Of a DNA stretch of 6,464 bases, positions 1 to 4,210 are shown one piece after another. The DNA comes from Gemmatimonadota bacterium (GTDB taxonomy: Bacteria; Gemmatimonadota; Gemmatimonadetes; Longimicrobiales; Gaopeijiaceae): assembly GCA_007129525.1 (NCBI GenBank), contig SKVI01000312.1, positions 1-6,464 on the forward strand, written 5' to 3'. Position 1 is the stretch's first letter. Every line of letters starts with the position of its first letter. The position numbers and the translations under genes were made by a program. The notes under the pieces were generated by a model, which was not told the origin of the DNA, ran no database searches, and saw only the letters and a program-made list of their open reading frames with translations.

Positions 1-111
1 GCCCAGGCGGGTGAAGCCAACCTTCGGCGGGTGGTTGAGGGGGCCGGCTTCACCCGGTTCCGGCGCGCCGCCGAGACCCCGGCCTTCATGGTGCTGGAGG
101 CCCGACCCTGA
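1..111 (+). CDS. C-terminal end of a probable class I SAM-dependent methyltransferase (5' partial)
   Basis: Frame 1 is open from the first base and ends at TGA 109-111, giving 36 residues. The visible tail contains GAGFTRFRRAAETP followed by a hydrophobic strand and a final LEARP. I recognise this as the usual C-terminus of a class I methyltransferase group (winged-helix plus Rossmann fold, as in Rv2258c-like proteins), where versions of AGFTRFRRAAETPFNLVLEARP close the last beta-strands of the fold. The SAM-binding motifs and the substrate pocket lie outside the window, so neither substrate nor reaction type can be given. The gene runs toward the leftward hydrolase pair and so converges with it. 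No clear hairpin plus T-run terminator follows the stop. The family call rests only on this short tail. Confidence 0.65.
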   Translation, partial: AQAGEANLRRVVEGAGFTRFRRAAETPAFMVLEARP

Positions 112-171
112 GGGGCTTTGCACTCCAGAGCGAGGCGGATGGGGCGGACCGGATGGTCGAGCCCGAGGAAC

Positions 172-273
172 TCACACGTGAAGTTGTGCATGAATCAGAC
201 CGAGCACGAGGCTGGCCACCAGTGCGTTCCAACGGAGCTGGAGCCGGTCCAGGAGGTAGCCCCGCCATGAGAA
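172..273 (-). pseudogene. Remnant of a CPBP/CAAX-type intramembrane protease
   Basis: On the minus strand, bases 273 to 172 encode 33 residues before a TGA. They begin FSWRGYLLDRLQLRW and continue as a hydrophobic helix (NALVASLVLGLIHAQLH). This matches the core of CPBP (Abi, CAAX protease-like) membrane proteases, whose first motif is EExxWRGYLLPRLQxRW and whose next helix is ALVASLILGxIWALWHLP. Here the two catalytic glutamates before WRGY are absent (the preceding residues read FLTFS), and the stop falls just where the conserved HLP segment would continue. I see no further CPBP sequence on either side in any frame. It is therefore a fragment without the catalytic dyad, about one eighth of a normal 250-300 residue protein. 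It lies downstream of the hydrolase pair on the same strand, so it may once have been a third gene of that unit. A functional mini-protein seems unlikely because there is no start codon at its head. Confidence 0.6.
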
Positions 274-377
274 GGTGAGGAAGAGAAGTACGTCCTTTCT
301 CTCAGGATCTCCCGTGGCGGTGCCATGTCGGGAGCCCGTCAATCGCCATCGGCCCCCTCCCGGACTCGAGCCACGGT

Positions 378-2357
378 TCAGAGCCTCCAACCCAGCAGGT
401 TCCAGTAGTGGAGCGACCAGACGAAGAGGAGGGCAACGAGGACCCCGGCACTGTAGCGGATCCTGAGCCACCGGGTTCCCACCCCCCGACCCCAGAGGAG
501 GCCCACGGCCACCATGGCGACCAGGGCCGCCAGAGCCCCCACCACGGGAAGGGCCAACGCTACCGCGAAGCCGGTCATGGGGGTCGTCAGGAACCCCCAG
601 AGGTCGAGGGCCGCGAAGAGCCCCACCACCGCGACGAGGAACCCCACATTGGCTGCGGCCACCACCATGAGGCTCCAGCGTCCGAGGCGAAGGGCACCCG
701 GCTCGTCGAGGCGCCGTCCGCGCCGCCGGAACCAACCCACCACGCCGCCTCCGATAATCCCCAGGAACATGACCACGCCGCCTCCCAGGATAACGAAATG
801 GAGGGGCGGCGAAGCGTGCCACGGCATCCGCTCCAGCGCCATCATGGGCGTCAGTGAGGGGAAGGCGTGGGTGGCACGGCCGCTCTCGTCCATCCGCAGG
901 GCAACCAGGGTCGAGCCCCGCTCCTCCTGGAAGAGAAGCGGGCCGACCTGCACCATGCGCATGGTCCCGAAGGGAGTCCGGACGACGAGGACGCCGTCGT
1001 CCGCCCGGACCGGCACGGCGGACAGCAGCGCTGCGACCTTCTGGAAGGTCGTGTAGGGAACCCGATTGAAGCGGTAGTAGCCCAACAGGGGCTCCAGCTC
1101 GTCCGCCGATTCAGCCCTCGGCTCCGGCGGCACGGTGGGAAACTGCCAGTCCAGAAAGGTCTGCAGCACGGGAGCGAAGCTCACTTCGGCCCCGGTGCTC
1201 GTGTTGTACGACACGAACAACCCGAGGTCCTGCTCCGGGAAGAGCGCCAGCAGTGAATGGAACCACCCCGTGTTCCCGCCGTGCCCCACAATCCGCACCC
1301 CGTGGCTCGTCATCTCGTAGAAGCCGAGCCCGTAACCGGGGAGTCGGGGGTCGTGTTCGAAGTGGCGGGCCGTCATGGTCCGGACGGACTCCTCCTCCAG
1401 GATCCTGGAATCCCCGAGCCGGCCTTCCCCCAGGATCGCCAGCATGAATCTCGCCATGTCCGTGGCGGTGGAGGTCATCGAACCGGCAGGATCAGCGCCC
1501 ATCGTGATCTCGAACTCCTGTGCCTGGAAGCCGCCGTTCGACGGCACGTACCCGCCCGACATGTGGGGAGCCAAGTGGTCCGGAAGAGGTTGGCGGCCCG
1601 TGGTCCGGGCCATGTCCAGCGGCTCCAGGATCCGTGACTCCAGGTAGTCATCCCAGCCGAGCCCCGACACCTGTTCCACGATCCGGCCCAGGAGGGCTAC
1701 CCCGTAGTTGGAGTAGGCCGAGAAGGTTCCTGGGGGTCGCACGCGACCCGGGTAGTTGTCCCGGACCCAGTCGGCCAGGGACACCATCCGTCCCGGATCG
1801 TGGGTGAAGAGGTTCCGGATGTCCTCCTCGAACCCGGCAGTGTGGGTCATCAAGTCGGCCACCCTGATGGGCTCGGGGTAGGTGTCCGGCACCTGGAAGT
1901 CCAGGTATTCGTTGATGTCCGCATCCAGATCCAGGCGCCCGTCTTCCACGAGTTGCATTGCCGCGGTGAAGGTGAAGAGCTTGGTGACCGAGCCGATCCG
2001 GAAGAGGCTCTCCTCCGGACTCACCCTGCGACCTTCGGCCACGTCGGCATAGCCGTATCCACGGGCCACCACCACTTCCCCACCCTGCACCACCGAGAGT
2101 GTGGCTCCCGCGATGGACTTCTCCCGCAGATGGGTCTGGATCATCCCGTCGAAGAAGGCCGTCAGCGCAGCGGGATCCGGCGGGAAGGATGGCCGCTCCC
2201 ATGACTCCGCGGGAACGGCTGTTTCAGCGGGCGGCGCCTGGGGGGATGAGGCTTCGAGGGAGCCTGCGCCTGTCGCCGGCCAGACCGCTCCCGCCAACAG
2301 GACGCAGGCGGCTCCGACCGCGGCAAGCCATTGAAACTGCAGGGTTTCCATGTTCAT
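378..2357 (-). CDS. Serine beta-lactamase-fold hydrolase with four C-terminal membrane helices
   Basis: 659-residue protein of the serine beta-lactamase / penicillin-binding-protein-like family (Pfam Beta-lactamase; class C, EstB and D-aminopeptidase relatives). Residues 11-32 form a hydrophobic leader ending near ATGAGS, probably a signal peptide, although the first ten residues lack the usual positive charges. The catalytic domain spans about 60-405 and has all three active-site elements: SVTK (nucleophile Ser123, Lys126), YSN (Tyr215-Asn217) and HGG (359-361, in place of KTG). THTAG at 171-175 and DMARF at 300-304 are further family landmarks. Residues 415-510 look like a small beta-rich domain. 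Helices at about 519-543, 561-589, 594-622 and 634-657 anchor it in the membrane, with the catalytic domain probably outside. The substrate is unknown; peptidase, esterase or transpeptidase-like activity is possible, and antibiotic resistance should not be assumed. The ATG at 2357 is chosen because it overlaps the upstream stop as ATGA and has GGAG 11 bases before it. The open frame continues back to 2858, but that part runs antiparallel to nothing known and overlaps the upstream gene in another frame. Confidence 0.88.
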   Translation of the reverse strand: MNMETLQFQWLAAVGAACVLLAGAVWPATGAGSLEASSPQAPPAETAVPAESWERPSFPPDPAALTAFFDGMIQTHLREKSIAGATLSVVQGGEVVVARGYGYADVAEGRRVSPEESLFRIGSVTKLFTFTAAMQLVEDGRLDLDADINEYLDFQVPDTYPEPIRVADLMTHTAGFEEDIRNLFTHDPGRMVSLADWVRDNYPGRVRPPGTFSAYSNYGVALLGRIVEQVSGLGWDDYLESRILEPLDMARTTGRQPLPDHLAPHMSGGYVPSNGGFQAQEFEITMGADPAGSMTSTATDMARFMLAILGEGRLGDSRILEEESVRTMTARHFEHDPRLPGYGLGFYEMTSHGVRIVGHGGNTGWFHSLLALFPEQDLGLFVSYNTSTGAEVSFAPVLQTFLDWQFPTVPPEPRAESADELEPLLGYYRFNRVPYTTFQKVAALLSAVPVRADDGVLVVRTPFGTMRMVQVGPLLFQEERGSTLVALRMDESGRATHAFPSLTPMMALERMPWHASPPLHFVILGGGVVMFLGIIGGGVVGWFRRRGRRLDEPGALRLGRWSLMVVAAANVGFLVAVVGLFAALDLWGFLTTPMTGFAVALALPVVGALAALVAMVAVGLLWGRGVGTRWLRIRYSAGVLVALLFVWSLHYWNLLGWRL

Positions 2358-3595
2358 AGCAGGTCGCTCTCCAGAGAACGTGAGGAAGGAGGAAGTGCGC
2401 CGGGCTTCGGTAGAAAGGCCGAGGCGGCCAGGACCAGGGCCACGACGACCAGAGCGGCTGCGAACCAACCCATGAGGTGCGGGACGACCGACGCGAGGAA
2501 GAGGTACTCGGCCTGCACGGCCCACCCCACGAGTCCAATCAGAGCCCCCGCCACGCCCAGTTGCACCGCTCGCAGGAGGCGGCCCTCGCGCCGGAGCGGA
2601 GCGAGCCTCCGGCGCCCGACCCGGAGATCCAGGCCCAGTCGGAGGATCTGCCACACGGCCCCTGCCAGCAGGATCCCGACCAGTGCCCCCACGAGACGCG
2701 CGGCCAGGGTGATCCGAGTCATCCCCACGGTCGGAAGATCTCGCCACCGGGCCCAGTCGCCGAGTATCCGGGCCATGAAGGGCCAGCTCCGCTGGCTGTT
2801 CGTCAGGATCACGATGCCCTCGCCAGTGGCGGGAACCCAGTGCATGTGGGTCATCCACCCGTTGCCCTGCCCCCCGTGGAAGACCGCCGACTCGCCGCTG
2901 GGCAGCTCCTCGACGAAGTGGCCCAGGCCGTATCCATCCGCTACGACGCCGTAGATACCCAGCCCGGTGGCTTCCGCGGCGTGGAGCCGGTGGACGGAGG
3001 CTTCTTCCAGTACCCTCCCTCCCCGATCCGAGCGCCCGTACATCCCTGCCGCGACGAAACGGGCCAGGGGCTCGCCCGGGGTGTATTCCATCCCCAGGGT
3101 CCCCAGGGGCAGACCTGAAGTCCCGCTCAGAAGCCGGCGGACGGTCACCTGGCGGGTGTCAAACTCGGAGGGCGGAAGGCGGAACTCCGAGAACTGGGCC
3201 TCCACGGCCCCGTCCAACTCCACCAGATCCTCCTCCTCGAGTCGCATGACTCCCCAGGCCGTCACGGGTTTCGAAAGGGACTCGACCCGGTACACGGCAT
3301 CCAACTCCATCGCACGATCCTGCCGCGGGTCCGCGTAACCGAAGGCCATGGACCACACCGGCTCCCCATCCACGATCAGGGCGAGGCTGGCACCGGGGAT
3401 GTCGTACGCCCCCATCCACATTGGGACTCGCTGCTCCACATGACCGACGAACTCGGCGACTCCAGCGCCCGGCTTCGGGCCGTCCGGCCCACACGCCACC
3501 GCGGCGAGCACCACCAGGAAGATCGACAGGTGGCGCTGCCGCCGGGCTCGCTTCTTCGGCCGCCCGCCTACCGGGGCACTTCGTGGTATTCGCAA
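2354..3595 (-). CDS. Serine beta-lactamase-fold lipoprotein with an internal deletion that removes the Tyr motif
   Basis: 413 residues from TTG 3595. The N-terminus is strongly basic (RPKKRARRQR), followed by a hydrophobic stretch and LAAVAC with Cys35, so it is a probable lipoprotein. The catalytic part starts near residue 45: IPGASLALIVDGEPVWSMAFGYAD (about 67-89) is typical, SLSK gives Ser106 and Lys109, LLSGTSGLPLG sits at 155-165, and HGG is at 240-242. The YxN motif is absent. EYTPGEP (170-176) runs straight into LARFVAAGM (177-185), a segment that in relatives comes about 100-110 residues later. Ser-to-HGG spacing is 134 residues here against 236 in the downstream neighbour. The reading frame stays open after the junction. 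Three membrane helices follow (about 297-320, 343-366, 370-396). The last codons overlap the next gene as ATGA, so translation is probably coupled. Without the Tyr it may be inactive or altered. The fold assignment is firm; whether the protein is functional is open. An upstream TTG at 3628 is a weaker start. Confidence 0.8.
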   Translation of the reverse strand: MRIPRSAPVGGRPKKRARRQRHLSIFLVVLAAVACGPDGPKPGAGVAEFVGHVEQRVPMWMGAYDIPGASLALIVDGEPVWSMAFGYADPRQDRAMELDAVYRVESLSKPVTAWGVMRLEEEDLVELDGAVEAQFSEFRLPPSEFDTRQVTVRRLLSGTSGLPLGTLGMEYTPGEPLARFVAAGMYGRSDRGGRVLEEASVHRLHAAEATGLGIYGVVADGYGLGHFVEELPSGESAVFHGGQGNGWMTHMHWVPATGEGIVILTNSQRSWPFMARILGDWARWRDLPTVGMTRITLAARLVGALVGILLAGAVWQILRLGLDLRVGRRRLAPLRREGRLLRAVQLGVAGALIGLVGWAVQAEYLFLASVVPHLMGWFAAALVVVALVLAASAFLPKPGALPPSSRSLESDLL

Positions 3596-3786
3596 CGTAG
3601 ATTGTCCCCCTTTCCGATCAAGGCGCAAGTGGGCAGAAACGGACCGGCGGCGGCATCCATCACGGCCGGGGTGCGGACGGGAAGACCGGGGTGAGGAGGA
3701 TCGGTCAGGGTCTCCTTCAGAGGTGATGCCCTCAACTCGGGGATCTCTTCGTCGAGAGGTACGACTCCAGGCCCGTCGACCTTCAT
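3568..3786 (-). CDS. Doubtful small ORF overlapping the start of the hydrolase gene
   Basis: An open frame of 72 residues from ATG 3786, or 78 from ATG 3804, with its stop (TAG) at 3568-3570. It overlaps the proposed start of the deleted hydrolase by 28 bases, so that gene's ribosome-binding site lies inside it. GAGGGA stands directly before ATG 3786, which is closer than ideal. I do not recognise the product: it is mixed polar and proline-rich (VVPLDEEIPELRASPLKETL, then PAVMDAAAGPFLPTCALIG) with two cysteines, no membrane segment and no known motif. By eye, GC at third positions is about two thirds, lower than in the neighbouring genes and near the level of non-coding DNA here. It could be a small leader gene of the operon, the tail of a decayed gene, or a chance ORF. 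I lean slightly toward chance. Confidence 0.25.
   Translation of the reverse strand: MKVDGPGVVPLDEEIPELRASPLKETLTDPPHPGLPVRTPAVMDAAAGPFLPTCALIGKGDNLRCEYHEVPR
3606..3613 (-). promoter_or_regulatory. Shine-Dalgarno-like site that selects the TTG start at 3595
   Basis: On the minus strand AAAGGGGG ends 10 bases before TTG 3595. This is the only good ribosome-binding match near the head of the deleted hydrolase, whose frame contains no ATG before the signal segment. The alternative TTG at 3628 has only pyrimidine-rich sequence ahead of it. Starting at 3595 leaves a short basic n-region before the hydrophobic leader, as expected for a secreted lipoprotein. Confidence 0.4.
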
Positions 3787-3905
3787 TCCCTCGCCAACGT
3801 CCATTGGCCCGCAGGCAGGCCGAAGGCTGATCCTGACGCCGCTGACCCGTCGGATTTGAAGGTTGAGTTTCGGCTGACGGGTGGCTCCGCCACGAAACGG
3901 TAAGA

Positions 3906-3932
3906 TTGTGAACGGCTAGTACAAGCTATATT
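3906..3932 (+). promoter_or_regulatory. Candidate sigma-70-like promoter reading toward ppc
   Basis: TTGTGA (3906-3911) and TATATT (3927-3932) are separated by 15 bases, shorter than the optimal 17. Both sit in the AT-rich island. A start near 3939 would give ppc a leader of about 270 bases. The -10 element is shared in part with the opposite candidate promoter. The call comes from inspection only, and the housekeeping sigma factor consensus of this organism is unknown. Confidence 0.35.
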
Positions 3933-3952
3933 CATGTATATGCAGACTACAA
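3925..3952 (-). promoter_or_regulatory. Candidate sigma-70-like promoter reading toward the hydrolase pair
   Basis: On the minus strand TTGTAG (plus-strand 3947-3952) and TATAGC (3925-3930) are 16 bases apart. This would start a transcript near 3918, about 320 bases before the hydrolase TTG and ahead of the doubtful small ORF. It overlaps the rightward candidate, so the two would compete for RNA polymerase if both are real. Confidence 0.33.
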
Positions 3953-3956
3953 TTTC

Positions 3957-3983
3957 GTACCGTAGCCTGCGCAGCCTCGGTAC
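3957..3983. repeat. Imperfect 27-base dyad beside the promoters
   Basis: GTACCG (3957-3962) and CGGTAC (3978-3983) are perfect inverted 6-mers around a 15-base centre that itself contains the palindrome CTGCGCAG (3967-3974). The position is just downstream of the rightward -10 and just upstream of the leftward -35. That would suit an operator acting on both directions, or a small hairpin at the 5' end of the ppc transcript. No regulator is encoded in the window to match it. Confidence 0.35.
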
Positions 3984-4042
3984 CATCGCCGACACTCTCA
4001 CTCGCTCGCCGCTCCCCCCATGCCGCTGCCCCCCGCCCACGC

Positions 4043-4090
4043 CGGTTCGGAAATCCCCGCCCGGGACGGTTCGGAAACCCGCACGGGGGT
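4043..4090. repeat. Two tandem copies of a 24-base unit in the ppc leader
   Basis: Copy 1 is 4043-4066 and copy 2 is 4067-4090. Both begin with the identical 11-mer CGGTTCGGAAA and remain similar afterwards (a C-rich then G-rich half). The second copy contains the dyad GGTT-CGGA-AACC. A looser third version, GTTGGGGAAC, lies at 4118-4127. The arrangement could be a pair of protein-binding sites or a small slippage duplication. Confidence 0.5.
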
Positions 4091-4146
4091 TCCTCAGGCA
4101 TACTCCCGTGCGGCCCCGTTGGGGAACCCCCCGGCGCCCTCGGGGG
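4079..4146 (+). promoter_or_regulatory. Nested, mutually exclusive hairpins in the ppc 5' leader
   Basis: Hairpin A pairs 4079-4090 with 4102-4113: nine perfect pairs (CCGCACGGG with CCCGTGCGG) plus a G-T wobble and two more, with an 11-base loop. Hairpin B pairs 4085-4093 (GGGGGTTCC) with 4123-4131 (GGAACCCCC), nine perfect pairs. Hairpin C pairs 4128-4133 (CCCCCG) with 4141-4146 (CGGGGG), loop of 7. A and B share one strand and B and C share another, so A plus C excludes B, as in attenuators. No T-run follows C, so it is not an ordinary intrinsic terminator. GC-rich DNA forms such pairings by chance fairly easily. Confidence 0.35.
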
Positions 4147-4194
4147 AGTTGTCAGGGAAGGAGTGGAGCTCCTCGCAACCCGCGCGAACCGCGG

Positions 4195-4206
4195 AGGAGG
4201 AAGGAG
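4195..4206 (+). promoter_or_regulatory. Ribosome-binding site of ppc
   Basis: AGGAGG (4195-4200) ends 10 bases before GTG 4211, and a second purine block AAGGAG (4201-4206) ends 4 bases before it. This fixes GTG as the start. Another in-frame GTG at 4163 has no comparable site, and the codons between the two do not resemble a PEP carboxylase N-terminus. Confidence 0.7.
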
Positions 4207-4210
4207 AAGG

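Larger units (their letters stand above)
3787..4210. other. Divergent intergenic control region
   Basis: This stretch separates the leftward hydrolase unit from rightward ppc and holds no convincing gene. Bases 3901-3960 are only about 35% GC (21 of 60), a sharp dip in otherwise GC-rich DNA, and carry the candidate promoters. To the left lie two small inverted repeats: ACCCGTC/GACGGGT (3845-3851 and 3876-3882) and GTGGC-TCC-GCCAC (3881-3893). To the right is a leader of about 270 bases for ppc, containing a dyad, a 24-base tandem repeat and nested hairpins listed separately. An open frame beginning at ATG 3934 crosses it and continues out of frame through ppc; I regard that as a shadow. Confidence 0.7.

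Noticed and set aside
330..361. GGGAG/CTCCC inverted repeat after the hydrolase stop as a terminator
   Set aside because: Only five pairs around a 22-base loop and no T-run on either strand; too weak to call.
274..822. Remainder of the 216-residue minus-strand ORF that ends in the CPBP-like piece
   Set aside because: Beyond 273 the text has no CPBP features, and from 378 onward it is an out-of-frame reading of the hydrolase C-terminus, so it is not the missing part of the protease.
408..857. Plus-strand ORFs of 149 to 207 residues across the hydrolase genes
   Set aside because: All are antisense to well-supported hydrolase coding sequence and have His/Arg/Pro-rich, motif-free products.
2358..2858. 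N-terminal extension of the downstream hydrolase back to 2858
   Set aside because: The added 167 residues are low-complexity Gly/Arg/Pro text read in the wrong frame of the upstream hydrolase. The signal-like leader, GGAG site and ATGA overlap all favour ATG 2357.
4128..4160. Hairpin C as an intrinsic terminator before ppc
   Set aside because: The stem is GC-only but short, and the following bases (AGTTGTCAGGG) lack a T-run, so normal factor-independent termination is not supported.
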